Shown in pieces: positions 35,871-45,445 of a DNA stretch of 55,505 bases. How positions within the stretch are numbered: position 1 is the first letter of the stretch; each line of letters starts with the position of its first letter. The position numbers and the translations under genes are program-made. Source of the stretch: Oscillospiraceae bacterium (GTDB lineage: Bacteria > Bacillota > Clostridia > Oscillospirales > CAG-272); the NCBI GenBank assembly GCA_015064695.1, contig SVRS01000008.1, positions 1 through 55,505 on the forward strand, read 5' to 3'. The notes under the pieces are model-generated. The model was not told the DNA's origin. It saw only the letters and a list, made by a program, of their open reading frames with translations, and ran no database searches.

Positions 35871-37313
35871 TTATCCACCCATCAGGCGAATGGCGCGGTG
35901 TAGCCACGAGGCGGTATTGGCACGGGTCATCAGCGTACCTGCATGGGCGTTCCCATCGGGAGCCAGCAGGATTCCCAAAGCGCGCAAGGAGGTCAGGGCG
36001 TTTTCCGACCAAGCCGGCAAGCTATCCGCATCCGCAAAAGCCGTCACCGTATCCTCCGTAGCATAACCGATGATGTTGGAAAGAATGACCGCAGCCTCGG
36101 CACGAGTGATGGTCTCGTCGGGCTTCAGACAAAGCTGACCGTTGACGGTCTTTCCCGTTACGTACTTTTTCTGCACGGCATAGGAAACGTAGGGCTGCAA
36201 GGCCGTCGGGATCTCCCCCATATCTGCAAATTCCGCCGGGCTGGCCGAGGCAACCGTCTCTGCCGTGATCCCTGCCGCTTGCATGGCCGTGACCAGAAAT
36301 TCTACGCGGGATATGCAGGCCTCGGGCTTGAAATAATCCTCTCCGCCTACGCGGGTGCCGTTCATAAGCCCCATCGCGGATACGGCCAGAATGGAGGCTC
36401 CGTCAGTGCGTCCCTCCAGGTCGGCGTAGCACATCGAGGCGGGGCGCTGGTTGATCGTAATGCTGACGGTGGCAGAAGTGCTGTAATTCCCGTAACGGTC
36501 ATAAACCACGTAATCAAAGCTATCCTGCCCCGTATAGCCCGCATCCGGCGTATAGACGTAGGCACCCGTATGGCGGTCGGTCAAGGTGACCCGCCCGTGG
36601 GAGGCGTAACGGACGATCTCGTAGGTCAGCTCATCCCCCTCGGGATCGTAGGCCGAAATCGTAGACGCCACGGACATTCCCTTATAGGTGTCCACGTTCA
36701 GGGACACGACGGATGCCAGCGCGACGGTAGGGGTATAGTTGAGGCGGTCCAGCAGGCGCAACCGACAGGTCATGACGTAATCGCTCCCATTGACGGAGAT
36801 CTTCATGGTTGCCTCGGATGGAGCCCGATCATCTGCCGCGGCAAAGGACAGAAGAGAGAGGCTCCCCGCCGAGATGACCTGCCCCTCGGAAGCCCCCACC
36901 GAGCCCACAAACAACGTCCCCTCGCCGGGAGCAGGCAGATCCTGCACCGTAATGTACTCCAAGGAGGAAAGATTCATGGCACGGCGAATATCCTCAGCGG
37001 TAAAGGAAATTTCGTTGCCGCAGAGCCCCGCAAAAATCAACTCCTCACGTGCGGCCATGACCCGAAGGCCATAGGAAACGGCTGGGGCGGTCTCTCGCTC
37101 CGGAAGGACAAGATTGCCCACGGAGGTGCTTCCGATGGGCTTGGTCGTGGATTCCGAGGTCTCCTTTTCGGAGATGGGAACCGTTCCCCACGGGCTCACT
37201 CCCTCGGCAAAGGCTGTCTGTACCAGGCAACCGAACAGAGCGGCTGACAGGATCATAACGGATAAAAGGCGGCCGCGGATTCCATGCCGCAGACGTACGG
37301 ATTCTTGCTTCAT
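35871..37313 (-). CDS. S-layer-homology (SLH) surface protein with an Ig-like domain
   Basis: The protein has 480 residues from ATG 37313, preceded by a GGGGGG site; the frame runs on for a further 1.2 kb only as the antisense of radA. A signal peptide (LLSVMILSAALFGCLVQTAFA) is followed by an unassigned region, then a cadherin/tandem Ig-like module (YDPEGDELTYEIVRYASHG, TPDAGYTGQDSFDYVVYD). Two to three SLH repeats end the protein (FKPEACISRVEFLVTAMQAAG, LKPDETITRAEAAVILSNI). SLH repeats bind pyruvylated wall polymers, so the protein is cell-surface attached. It is a single-gene unit. Confidence 0.88.
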   Translation of the reverse strand: MKQESVRLRHGIRGRLLSVMILSAALFGCLVQTAFAEGVSPWGTVPISEKETSESTTKPIGSTSVGNLVLPERETAPAVSYGLRVMAAREELIFAGLCGNEISFTAEDIRRAMNLSSLEYITVQDLPAPGEGTLFVGSVGASEGQVISAGSLSLLSFAAADDRAPSEATMKISVNGSDYVMTCRLRLLDRLNYTPTVALASVVSLNVDTYKGMSVASTISAYDPEGDELTYEIVRYASHGRVTLTDRHTGAYVYTPDAGYTGQDSFDYVVYDRYGNYSTSATVSITINQRPASMCYADLEGRTDGASILAVSAMGLMNGTRVGGEDYFKPEACISRVEFLVTAMQAAGITAETVASASPAEFADMGEIPTALQPYVSYAVQKKYVTGKTVNGQLCLKPDETITRAEAAVILSNIIGYATEDTVTAFADADSLPAWSENALTSLRALGILLAPDGNAHAGTLMTRANTASWLHRAIRLMGG

Positions 37314-37416
37314 ACTGCTTCCCCCCTTAAGTTGGACTGGTGTATTGTATGAAGGAACCGGCGCAGATATACCCGTTGCTCCCCGTCCCCTCTTGACAAA
37401 AATGTGGAGGATCACC

Positions 37417-37445
37417 TTGATTTTTACGAAAAAATATGGTATAAT
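37417..37445 (+). promoter_or_regulatory. Promoter of radA
   Basis: TTGATT, 17 bp, TATAAT with ATATGGTATAAT, 30 bp before ATG 37476. The spacer also resembles the alaS promoter (ACGAAAA). Confidence 0.85.
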
Positions 37446-37475
37446 TAATCCATCAAAAACCGAAAGGATCACCCT

Positions 37476-38858
37476 ATGAAGCTCAAAACCGTATACGTTT
37501 GCACCGAGTGCGGCGCACAGTCCTCCAAGTGGCTGGGCAAATGCCCCCACTGCGGAAAATGGAATACTCTGACGGAGGAGGTTATCGACACCCAACCCGA
37601 GGTCTCCAAAGCACCCAAACGCGCTTCCATGACGGGCTCTGTCGGAGAAAACAAGGCCACCCGATTCGGAGATATGTCTCTCCCTGCCTACATCCGCACC
37701 GATACGGGTCTGTCCGAGCTGGATCGCGTGCTGGGCGGTGGATTGGTTACGGGCTCGGTGGTTCTTCTGTCGGGTGAGCCGGGTATCGGTAAATCCACCC
37801 TCCTTATGCAGATCTCGGATGTCCTCGGGCAAAACCGCAAGGTTCTGTACGTTTCCGGTGAGGAATCCGGAGGGCAGCTCAAGCTTCGTGCCAAGCGCTT
37901 GGGGGTCACGGGAGAGCATCTCTATATTCTGACCGAGACCAATTTGGAAAGCATTCTGACCGAGGCAGACGACGTGAAGCCCGACATCATGATTCTGGAC
38001 TCCATCCAAACCATCTATTCCGACAAGGTAAATTCCGCTCCCGGCAGCGTGACTCAGGTGCGAGAGTGCGCTTTGACCTTCATCAACAAGGCCAAAAGCG
38101 AGGGAATTTCCATGCTCCTTGTGGGTCACGTCAACAAGGAGGGCGGGATTGCGGGTCCCAAGGTTTTGGAGCATATGGTGGATGCGGTTCTGTACTTTGA
38201 GGGAGAACGCCAACAGGCCTACCGCATCATCCGCGCCGTGAAGAACCGTTACGGCTCCACCAACGAGATCGGCGTATTTGAGATGACCGACCGAGGACTC
38301 GACGAGGTAACCAATCCCTCCGAGATGCTTCTGTCGGGGCGGCCCAAAAACGTATCGGGCAACTGCGCTCTCTGCACCATTGAAGGCACTCGTCCCCTCA
38401 TTGCGGAAATTCAGGCTCTCGTTACCCCCACGGTCTTTCCCGCCCCCAGACGGACGGGCAACGGCGTGGAATACAACCGTATGTGCCTGATTCTGGCTGT
38501 ATTGGAGAAGCGCTTGGGATTGAAGTTCTTCCAAAACGACGTATATATGAACGTCATCGGCGGTCTTTCCATCGGCGAGCCTGCCGCCGATCTGGCCATT
38601 GCCACAGCGCTCGTGTCCTCTCTCACCGATCGCGTGGTGCCCGATGATCTCATCGTCATCGGTGAATTGGGCTTGGCCGGTGAGTGCCGTGCCGTCACCA
38701 ATCCCGAGCTACGGGTGCGTGAGGCCGCCCGTCTCGGCTTTAAACGCGCTATTGTTCCCTACCGCAACGTAGAAAAGCGCTCCATTGAAGTAGAGGGAAT
38801 CCGAATCATTCCCGTGAAAAGCGTATATGAGGTCATCAAAGAATTGAAGGGAGAGTAG
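37476..38858 (+). CDS. radA: DNA repair protein RadA
   Basis: The protein has 460 residues. An N-terminal zinc finger (CTECG, CPHCG) precedes a RecA-like ATPase with Walker A GEPGIGKST, Walker B IMILDSIQ and the RadA-specific KNRYG motif. A C-terminal Lon-like domain follows (YMNVIGGLSIGEPAADLAIA, VVIGELGLAGECR-like). It promotes branch migration during recombinational repair. The start has a GAAAGGA site. The P-loop kinase gene follows 6 bp later in the same transcript. Confidence 0.97.
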   Translation: MKLKTVYVCTECGAQSSKWLGKCPHCGKWNTLTEEVIDTQPEVSKAPKRASMTGSVGENKATRFGDMSLPAYIRTDTGLSELDRVLGGGLVTGSVVLLSGEPGIGKSTLLMQISDVLGQNRKVLYVSGEESGGQLKLRAKRLGVTGEHLYILTETNLESILTEADDVKPDIMILDSIQTIYSDKVNSAPGSVTQVRECALTFINKAKSEGISMLLVGHVNKEGGIAGPKVLEHMVDAVLYFEGERQQAYRIIRAVKNRYGSTNEIGVFEMTDRGLDEVTNPSEMLLSGRPKNVSGNCALCTIEGTRPLIAEIQALVTPTVFPAPRRTGNGVEYNRMCLILAVLEKRLGLKFFQNDVYMNVIGGLSIGEPAADLAIATALVSSLTDRVVPDDLIVIGELGLAGECRAVTNPELRVREAARLGFKRAIVPYRNVEKRSIEVEGIRIIPVKSVYEVIKELKGE

Positions 38859-38864
38859 CCTCCT

Positions 38865-39359
38865 ATGAAGAAAGCCATCGTCATCGGTTGTCCCGGGGCG
38901 GGTAAAACCACCTTTTCGGAAAAGCTCTGCCGGCAAACCGGGCTTCCTCTGTTCTATCTGGATGCCATTTGGCACAAGCCCGACCGAACCCACGTTTCAC
39001 GCGAGGAATTCGACACCCGTCTGGCGGAGATTGGACGGCTGGATGCGTGGATCATCGATGGAAATTACAGCCGCACCCTGGAAACACGGATACGCATGTG
39101 CGACACGGTATTCCTGTTCGATCTGCCCGTGGAGGTCTGCCTCCGGGGCGCTACGGACAGGCTTGGGAAGGAACGCTATGACCTACCCTGGATCGACACA
39201 CAGCTTGACCCACGGTTAAAGGCGGAGATTGAGGCGTTTCCCGAAAAAAATTTGCCTGATATCTACGCCCTGTTAAAAACTTACGGCACAGATAAGCGGA
39301 TCGTCATTTTCAGGTCCCGCGAGGAATCCGACAGGTTTCTGCAGACACTCAATCTCTAA
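38865..39359 (+). CDS. Small P-loop NTPase (adenylate-kinase-like, FlaR/topology-modulation type)
   Basis: The protein has 164 residues. Walker A is GCPGAGKTTFSEKL at the N-terminus, and FYLDAIWHKPD and WIIDGNYSRTLETRI are typical of the family once called DNA topology modulation protein FlaR. These are probably small-molecule kinases of unknown substrate. It is 6 bp downstream of radA and likely co-transcribed. The stop codon lies 20 bp before a short mobile element. Confidence 0.85.
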   Translation: MKKAIVIGCPGAGKTTFSEKLCRQTGLPLFYLDAIWHKPDRTHVSREEFDTRLAEIGRLDAWIIDGNYSRTLETRIRMCDTVFLFDLPVEVCLRGATDRLGKERYDLPWIDTQLDPRLKAEIEAFPEKNLPDIYALLKTYGTDKRIVIFRSREESDRFLQTLNL

Positions 39360-39379
39360 AGGACATCCCTAAATATTAT

Positions 39380-39571
39380 GGGAACCTCTAAAAATTCATC
39401 GCATGGAGAATCGACGGAATCTTTTCCGTTTGCCCACGAAGTGGGCGCTTCACCAAAAATCCTTCGCGTAGACTCCACTACGCGCGCGGACTTTTGTTTC
39501 GTCTGACAAAAAATCTTCTCGCCGCCGAGCTCACTCGGCTCTCTCCGCACGCTGAATATTTAGAGGTCCCC
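39380..39571. mobile_element. Short non-autonomous element A (192 bp, MITE-like)
   Basis: It begins GGGAACCTCTAAAAATT and ends TAGAGGTCCCC, and is flanked by TTAT on both sides (39376-39379 and 39572-39575), a likely 4-bp target duplication. The interior has several hairpins (GCCCAC-GAA-GTGGGC, GCCGAG...CTCGGC). It is about 97% identical to 52891-53081 and has no transposase. Confidence 0.85.
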
Positions 39572-39578
39572 TTATGCA

Positions 39579-39619
39579 AACGACGAAGCCGCCCGCTGGT
39601 AGCGGACGGCTTCGTCGTT
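39579..39619 (-). terminator. Terminator of the ymxH gene
   Basis: A 19-bp stem (AACGACGAAGCCG...CGGCTTCGTCGTT, one mismatch) overlaps the stop codon at 39619. Confidence 0.8.
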
Positions 39620-39903
39620 TATTTTTTTCTCCCCTTACAACGGCACAAGCAGTCGCTCAGCTCGGCGGCGGTCAGCTTGATCAATATAGTATCCTCCCCT
39701 AAGCACTCGATACGACACCAAGGAATGCGGTATTGCTCGCTCTTGCCCAGGCTCAAAAAGCCGCATTCTCTGGGAATGATGAGGGCGGTGATGCGTCCAT
39801 CCTCGGCGCAAAGCTCCACAGCGCAAGGATAGCCCAGCTTCCCGCCGTCACAGAGGTTGATCACCTCCATACAGGCAAGCTCGGTGGTGGTAATATGTCT
39901 CAT
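39619..39903 (-). CDS. YlmC/YmxH-family PRC-barrel sporulation protein
   Basis: The protein has 94 residues from ATG 39903 with GGAAGGG upstream. MRHITTTELACMEVINLCDGGKLG and the IPRECGFLS segment match the small YlmC/YmxH PRC-barrel proteins conserved in endospore formers. It is about 105 bp downstream of the P-type-ATPase-like gene on the same strand, so it may share its transcript. Its molecular role is unknown. Confidence 0.85.
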   Translation of the reverse strand: MRHITTTELACMEVINLCDGGKLGYPCAVELCAEDGRITALIIPRECGFLSLGKSEQYRIPWCRIECLGEDTILIKLTAAELSDCLCRCKGRKK

Positions 39904-40008
39904 AAGGATTCCCTTCCTTTCCATACGTTTGATGAATCATATGCAAGGGGCGGAAGGGATTATGCGGAAAAATTCAAGGATACCCGGATGCCCCCGCAGG
40001 GCTCTCCG

Positions 40009-42738
40009 TCACTTGGATACTCCGCCGAAAGCGGCCTTACCAATGGCCAATGCCGAGAGATACGCCGTCGGTGCCACCAGGGGCATGACCAGCGCCCACA
40101 GAGGGGAGAGCCCACCCACCAGAGCGGCGGCCAACGCGCCGACGTAGATCAACACCAGCGCCAGCGTTCCCAGAAAAACGGTGCTGTCCCGCTTGGGAAG
40201 CCGATCGGTACGAAAAACCACCAGCTGGAGTCCTACGGTGCAAAGAAGGCCAAAATACAGCAGATCTCCGCCAAATTCGACGTCGCAAAGTGCGGCGACT
40301 CCCGCAACCAGCCACGGCAGGATCGCACCTGCAACGGATGCCACGATCTCCGCGCGATTGAAGAAGGGAGACCGCAGGAGAGGAGCTTGCGGATCCCGAC
40401 GGGGAGCCAGCGTTTGTTTCAAGGGCAATCCCAAAAAGGCCGTCAGAGCCAACAGATCGACCAACAAGCCCGACACCAGCAGGGCTGGCGCGGCTGAAAT
40501 GGCCAAGCCCAGACACAGAGGCAGGATCGTCATCACCATACGCAGAATCTGAGAAAGGACGACAAAGCGCGCCGTATGATCAAGGGCGGCACGGAAGCCG
40601 TCCGCCGCCTGCAGAGCACGCAATACACCCAGCATACCGCCTCCCGCCTCTGAGCTACGGCGGATCACGACGTGGGCGGCGCGACGGCTTCGGTCGTTGG
40701 CATTTTTTCCGTTGGCGCCGCCGTCCGCATCCCCCGACGCGATTTCGGTTACCGAAAGGTCGCTCAAAAGTCTGCCTGACTCGGCCGCATCGTACAGAGA
40801 CGGAGCGCAGGTAAAGGCCACGTCTGCTTCAGCCAAAAGAGAAACGTCCTCACCGTCCACCGATAGAACACCCACCGTGCGTCCTTCCCGCTTCAGATCC
40901 TCGATACACGTCCGTATGAACTCGGTGGTACACCCATCAAAGGCGCGGCATCCCGCCCGGATTCGGGATGCGGCATCGGAACGAGGCGCTCCATCGGAAG
41001 CGGGGCGATCCACAGGGAATTGCTCGGTCAAGCCGCAGGCATCCAGCACCCGCAGGTGCAGATCCGACGTATCCCGCAAAAAGGCCGTCACTCGGATCCC
41101 GGCTCCCTCCAGATTCTTTACGCATCCCAAGGTCTTACGGCTCACACGGGGCGCGTAGGTGATCATGCCGCGAACCTCAGTCTCCCCCTCGGCGTTGGTC
41201 AGCACGAACAGGACGTTGCTTCCCTGCCGTACAGCTTCCCGGTACGCCCGGTAGAGAGCGCTTTTCCATTCCCTTGTAAAGGGGCGGTTTACCCCCCCGT
41301 CGCGAATGAGGGAGCAGGTCTCCGCCTCCTCATAACGGTCTGTCAGACGAACGGTTACCCGTCGGCTTCCGCCCGCCGCAGGAAGCATACCGGAAACGCC
41401 CTCTCCTTGGGTACGGATCCCCTTGATTTTGACCTGCAAGGCCTCGAAATCGATATCCGCCCACCCGCAGAGAGCATCCAACAAGCTGATACGGGTATCG
41501 CCGTCCGACGAGGACATAGGCAGTGCGGCGATTCCCTGGCGGTACAGGTACAGGTATTGCGCCAGGTTCTTCACCTCGTCATCGGCATCGGGGCGGTCAC
41601 AACGGTACAGGCTGTCTCCGATGCGCAATACCTCGGGCGTGCTTTCACCCGTATGCAGGGCAGCCGTTCCCACCAGCAAGAGATCCGTCATAGCGGTCAG
41701 CTTTTCCAGCGTTTCGTCCGATTTGATCTCGGCTGTGTTTTCCGCATCCCGATCCATAGCGGCGGCACGTCGGATGGCGGAGCCCAAATGGATGCCCCGA
41801 GCCAGCATATGCTCCGTCAGCATCAAGGTCGCAAGGGCCAACGCGGACAGGAAGATATCCAGGAATTCATACTTCCCGCCTACGGTGAAAATACCCACGG
41901 CGGTGAGCGGCACAACGAAGCAGAACAGGCACAGATTATATACCGACAGGATTCGTGAAATTTTCTTGAAATCCCCCACCCGTTTTCCCTGGTGAAGCGT
42001 GGGAATATAGCCGATCAAGCCGCCCAGGTGGGTCTCATTGCCCGTAGCAACCACAACGGCCGTGGCGCTTCCCTCCTCAACCATGCTTCCCGCATACGCC
42101 ATGTTAACGGGAGAAAGGCGATGATTCATCTCCTCATCGGGGAATTGGTCGGCTCGCTTTTCCAAGCGAACGGCAGGACGGCAGGGATCGGAGGCATCCA
42201 GCTCGCGCTCCAGGACCACCAAACCGTCAGAGGAAATCAAACGGCAATCCGCCGGGACGATATCTCCCGAGCGGAGCAGGATCACGTCGCCTACCACGAG
42301 GCCGTCGGCGCTGATCCGACGGATCCGTCTCCCCCGCAGAACGCGGCAAAGAGGGGTATCGTAGGCCAGCATGGCGGCATCCGTTCGATCCGCGCGGTAG
42401 AGGAATCCGGCGCACAAGGCCGTATTGCCCAGGGTCAGAAGCAAGCAGAATACGCCCATACCCACACGGTCAAAGAACAGGGCAATGGCGGCAATGACCG
42501 CCATAAGCCATAAGGCGGGATCACGGACACACTGCCTTACGCATTCCGCATAGGTCCGGGGATTTTTCCGAAAAAGAGGGGACGTAATTTCGGTTTCCAA
42601 ACGATGCTCGGCTTCCTTGGGAGACAACCCCTCGGTGGGATCCGTTCCCAGGGCCGAAAGAAGCTCGCGGACGTCCGAGCGGCTCGGATTCATGGATGTA
42701 CGCGCCGTCCCGGCGCGGTTTTGTTCGGGGGATGGCAT
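40009..42738 (-). CDS. P-type-ATPase-like protein lacking all catalytic motifs (pseudoenzyme)
   Basis: The protein has 909 residues with the P-type ATPase layout: an N-terminal cation-ATPase-like segment (GLSPKEAEHRL), two helices, an actuator domain (GDVILLRSGDIVPADCRL), two helices, a cytosolic P/N region and four or more C-terminal helices. Every catalytic site is changed. The TGES loop reads LDASD (180-184). The helix-4 PEGLP reads TEHML (308-312). The phosphorylated DKTGT reads GTAAL (357-361), so the Asp is lost. GDGxND reads VDGEDV (627-632). It cannot pump by the known mechanism, yet the frame is intact. AAGGAGG precedes ATG 42738. It lies 54 bp after clpE and is probably co-transcribed. 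A sensor or scaffold role is possible. Confidence 0.82.
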   Translation of the reverse strand: MPSPEQNRAGTARTSMNPSRSDVRELLSALGTDPTEGLSPKEAEHRLETEITSPLFRKNPRTYAECVRQCVRDPALWLMAVIAAIALFFDRVGMGVFCLLLTLGNTALCAGFLYRADRTDAAMLAYDTPLCRVLRGRRIRRISADGLVVGDVILLRSGDIVPADCRLISSDGLVVLERELDASDPCRPAVRLEKRADQFPDEEMNHRLSPVNMAYAGSMVEEGSATAVVVATGNETHLGGLIGYIPTLHQGKRVGDFKKISRILSVYNLCLFCFVVPLTAVGIFTVGGKYEFLDIFLSALALATLMLTEHMLARGIHLGSAIRRAAAMDRDAENTAEIKSDETLEKLTAMTDLLLVGTAALHTGESTPEVLRIGDSLYRCDRPDADDEVKNLAQYLYLYRQGIAALPMSSSDGDTRISLLDALCGWADIDFEALQVKIKGIRTQGEGVSGMLPAAGGSRRVTVRLTDRYEEAETCSLIRDGGVNRPFTREWKSALYRAYREAVRQGSNVLFVLTNAEGETEVRGMITYAPRVSRKTLGCVKNLEGAGIRVTAFLRDTSDLHLRVLDACGLTEQFPVDRPASDGAPRSDAASRIRAGCRAFDGCTTEFIRTCIEDLKREGRTVGVLSVDGEDVSLLAEADVAFTCAPSLYDAAESGRLLSDLSVTEIASGDADGGANGKNANDRSRRAAHVVIRRSSEAGGGMLGVLRALQAADGFRAALDHTARFVVLSQILRMVMTILPLCLGLAISAAPALLVSGLLVDLLALTAFLGLPLKQTLAPRRDPQAPLLRSPFFNRAEIVASVAGAILPWLVAGVAALCDVEFGGDLLYFGLLCTVGLQLVVFRTDRLPKRDSTVFLGTLALVLIYVGALAAALVGGLSPLWALVMPLVAPTAYLSALAIGKAAFGGVSK

Positions 42739-42792
42739 GAGACCTCCTTACACATCATGTGAAATAGTCCGATTCAAGGGAGCGCGGCCGCC

Positions 42793-45183
42793 TCACATAC
42801 AGGCAACCTTGATCTCGCCGTTCTCCACATGAACCAGGATTTGGGACAAAGCATGGGTATAATCCGCGATCACCGCCTCGGCAATGGCATCCTCCACGTA
42901 CCGTTGAATGTAGCGTCGCATATTACGGGCACCGTACTTGACCGAGTAGGACTTCTCCGCAATCAGCGCGGCAGCCTCATCGGTATAGCGCAGCGTCAGC
43001 GACTTTTCGGCCAATGCCTCCGCCAGCTCGCCCAGCATGATGCGGACGATGCGAGTAAAGTCCTCTCTGTCCAGCGCACGGAAGGTCACGATCTCGTCCA
43101 CGCGGTTGATGAACTCGGGGCGCAGGAAGGTAGAAAGAGCCTTCATCGTAGCATCCTGCTCCCGCTCTGCCTCCGAGCCGCCGAAGCCGATGGAGCCCGT
43201 GGCTCTGTCCGAGCCGGCATTGGTGGTCATGACGATCACGGTATTTTCAAAATTCACAGTTTTGCCGTGGGCGTCGGTGAGGCGGCCGTCGTCCAGGATC
43301 TGGAGCATAATGTTCAGCACGTCGGGATGAGCCTTCTCGATTTCATCGAACAGCACCACCGAATAGGGCTTGCGGCGGATCTTTTCGGTGAGTTGTCCCG
43401 CATCGTCATAGCCCACGTAGCCGGGAGGCGAGCCGATGAGGCGGGAAACCGCCTCCTTCTCCATGAATTCAGACATATCCAGGCGGATAAGTGTCTCAGG
43501 AGAGTGGAACAAATCGTTAGCCAGGGTCTTGACCAGCTCGGTTTTACCCACGCCCGTAGGACCTGCAAAGATAAAGGAAACGGGCTTGCGCTTGGCGCTG
43601 ACACCGGCACGGTTGCGCTTGACAGCGCGCGCCACGGCATTCACCGCCGCATCCTGTCCGACGATATGCTCCTTCAGGCGTGCTTCCAGCTTATCCACCT
43701 GCTCGAACTCGTTTTCGGTGATGGTGGTAGCGGGAATGCCCGTCCATACCTCGATGACCTCGGCCAACTCGGCGGCGGTGAGGGTAATGGCGGCGCAGTC
43801 GGGCTCCAAGGCGGTAAGCCGCTCCGAGAGCTTCAGCTCCTCGGCCTTAATGCCCGCCAGCTCCTCGTACTTCTTCTGCATGGCCTTTTCATCTCCGTCG
43901 GGAGCTTCCTGCATTTCCAACGCCTCTCTGCGGGTCTTGATGGCCAAAAGACGGTCGCGGATCTCGTAGGTCTCGTTGAGGGCTCCGCTGGACAAAGAAA
44001 GGTGGGAAGCGGCCTCGTCCAAAAGATCGATGGCCTTATCGGGGAGGTAGCGGTCAGTGATATAGCGCTCCGACATGGTCACAGCCTTTACCAGCGTTCC
44101 GTCGGGAATGACGATATTGTGATAGCTCTCGTAGTAATGCTTGATGCCCTTCAGCATTTCCACCGACTCGGCAATGGAGGGCTCCTCCACAGTAATGGGC
44201 TGGAAGCGGCGCTCCAGGGCGGTGTCCTTTTCGATGTACTTGCGGTACTCGGTCATGGTGGTGGCGCCGATGATCTGCACCTCGCCGCGCGAAAGAGCGG
44301 GCTTGAGGATATTGGCGGCATTCATGCTTCCCTCGGCGGCGCCGGTGCCCACAATATTATGCACCTCGTCGATGACCAGGATGACGTTGCCCTCGGATTG
44401 CACCTCGGACAGAAGCCCCAAAATACGGGACTCGAACTGGCCGCGGAACTGAGTTCCCGCCACCAGAGCCGTGAGATCCACCAGGTAGATCTCCTTATTT
44501 TTCAGCTTATAAGGAACCTCCCCCTTGGCCACGCGGATGGCCAGGGCCTCGGCGATGGCGGTCTTACCCACGCCGGGCTCGCCAATGAGGCAAGGATTAT
44601 TCTTCTGCCGGCGGCAAAGTATCTGGATAGCCCGTCCAAGCTCTCGCTCCCGTCCCACGATGCGATCCAGCTTCCCGTGGCGAGCGGCCTCGGTAAGGTT
44701 CTTGCAGTAGGTGGTGAGGTACTTAAGCTGCTTACCCTCCCTGCCATTCTGCTTGGCTTGACCGCGACCTCCCTTGGGGGGTTCGCGTCTGGGAGCGGGA
44801 TTGTTTTCCCCGGCCTTCATCTCGCCGAACAGAGCCGACAGGCTCTTTCCCAAATTGCCCATGGACTCGGCGTCCGCGCCGGAGATCCCCTCTCCGTTCT
44901 CACCGAACAGAGTTGGCATATCAATGGCGGGAGCGCCGCCGTCCTCCACACCGTCGCTCTCGGAGGGGGCGGCCATCATTTCGTTGATGGAGTCCTCCAT
45001 TGAGGCAATCTGATCGGGGGTAATGCCCATCTGACCCGCCAGGCCGTCCAGCATATTATTGACGGGCAGCCCCACCTCCTTGGCGCACCGCATACACAGG
45101 CCCTCCGAGGTTCTCTGTCCGTTTTCCATTTTCGTTATAAAGACCACAGCGATCCGCTTGTGGCATCTTGCACACATAACCAT
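42793..45183 (-). CDS. ClpE-like AAA+ unfoldase (Clp ATPase with N-terminal zinc finger)
   Basis: The protein has 796 residues. The N-terminal zinc finger (C4-x2-C7 and C30-x2-C33) replaces the usual Clp-N domain, as in ClpE. AAA module 1 has GEPGVGKT and [10 protein letters not shown]. Module 2 has GPTGVGKT and [10 protein letters not shown]. The IGF tripeptide (GSIGFGG) is the ClpP-docking loop. It should unfold proteins for ClpP degradation or disaggregation. The promoter at 45241-45269 lies beside a perfect inverted repeat. No CtsR-type heptad repeats are visible. Confidence 0.92.
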   Translation of the reverse strand: MVMCARCHKRIAVVFITKMENGQRTSEGLCMRCAKEVGLPVNNMLDGLAGQMGITPDQIASMEDSINEMMAAPSESDGVEDGGAPAIDMPTLFGENGEGISGADAESMGNLGKSLSALFGEMKAGENNPAPRREPPKGGRGQAKQNGREGKQLKYLTTYCKNLTEAARHGKLDRIVGRERELGRAIQILCRRQKNNPCLIGEPGVGKTAIAEALAIRVAKGEVPYKLKNKEIYLVDLTALVAGTQFRGQFESRILGLLSEVQSEGNVILVIDEVHNIVGTGAAEGSMNAANILKPALSRGEVQIIGATTMTEYRKYIEKDTALERRFQPITVEEPSIAESVEMLKGIKHYYESYHNIVIPDGTLVKAVTMSERYITDRYLPDKAIDLLDEAASHLSLSSGALNETYEIRDRLLAIKTRREALEMQEAPDGDEKAMQKKYEELAGIKAEELKLSERLTALEPDCAAITLTAAELAEVIEVWTGIPATTITENEFEQVDKLEARLKEHIVGQDAAVNAVARAVKRNRAGVSAKRKPVSFIFAGPTGVGKTELVKTLANDLFHSPETLIRLDMSEFMEKEAVSRLIGSPPGYVGYDDAGQLTEKIRRKPYSVVLFDEIEKAHPDVLNIMLQILDDGRLTDAHGKTVNFENTVIVMTTNAGSDRATGSIGFGGSEAEREQDATMKALSTFLRPEFINRVDEIVTFRALDREDFTRIVRIMLGELAEALAEKSLTLRYTDEAAALIAEKSYSVKYGARNMRRYIQRYVEDAIAEAVIADYTHALSQILVHVENGEIKVACM

Positions 45184-45214
45184 ATGATTCTTTCCTTTGC
45201 TTGGGATTGCGATT

Positions 45215-45234
45215 TGAGAAAAACTATTTTCTCA
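45215..45234 (-). promoter_or_regulatory. Inverted repeat at the clpE transcription start (candidate operator)
   Basis: TGAGAAAA, spacer ACTA, TTTTCTCA: perfect 8-bp arms just downstream of the -10 box. It is not a CtsR or CIRCE site. Confidence 0.6.
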
Positions 45235-45240
45235 TTATAT

Positions 45241-45269
45241 ATCATAGCACATTTTCGGGACGTTGTCAA
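45241..45269 (-). promoter_or_regulatory. Promoter of clpE
   Basis: Minus-strand TTGACA, 17 bp, TATGAT with TGTGC before the -10. Confidence 0.8.
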
Positions 45270-45329
45270 GGGGGAAAGTGCAGGGATGGGGTGGGGCGGA
45301 GGCCTTAAATTCATTTTTTAGGAGTAGCC

Positions 45330-45358
45330 TTGACTTTTCGGATAAAACATGCTATAAT
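45330..45358 (+). promoter_or_regulatory. Promoter of the membrane protein gene at 45446
   Basis: TTGACT, 17 bp, TATAAT with TGC before the -10. It is divergent from the clpE promoter. Confidence 0.75.
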
Positions 45359-45445
45359 GGGAAATGACCAAAAGCAATTCGCCTCTATCTACTCAAAATG
45401 AAAACGAGAAAATTGGGGTTATGTCGGAAGAAAGGGGATTCTATC

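Noticed and set aside
37314..38534. Upstream extension of the SLH protein frame across radA
   Set aside because: The signal peptide and ribosome binding site place the start at 37313; beyond it the frame is only the antisense of radA.
39356..39550. Minus-strand frames inside elements A and B (shared peptide ending in EFLEVP)
   Set aside because: The frame is open in both copies, but the few differences do not favour coding and no ribosome binding site is convincing.
42829..45003. 724-codon plus-strand frame opposite clpE, and similar long frames at 2066-3457, 3758-5155, 31645-32859 and 34023-35588
   Set aside because: All are complements of recognisable genes and have repetitive, non-protein-like composition.
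45184..45270. CtsR operator upstream of clpE
   Set aside because: No pair of GGTCAAA-type heptads is present; the only symmetric site is TGAGAAAA-ACTA-TTTTCTCA.
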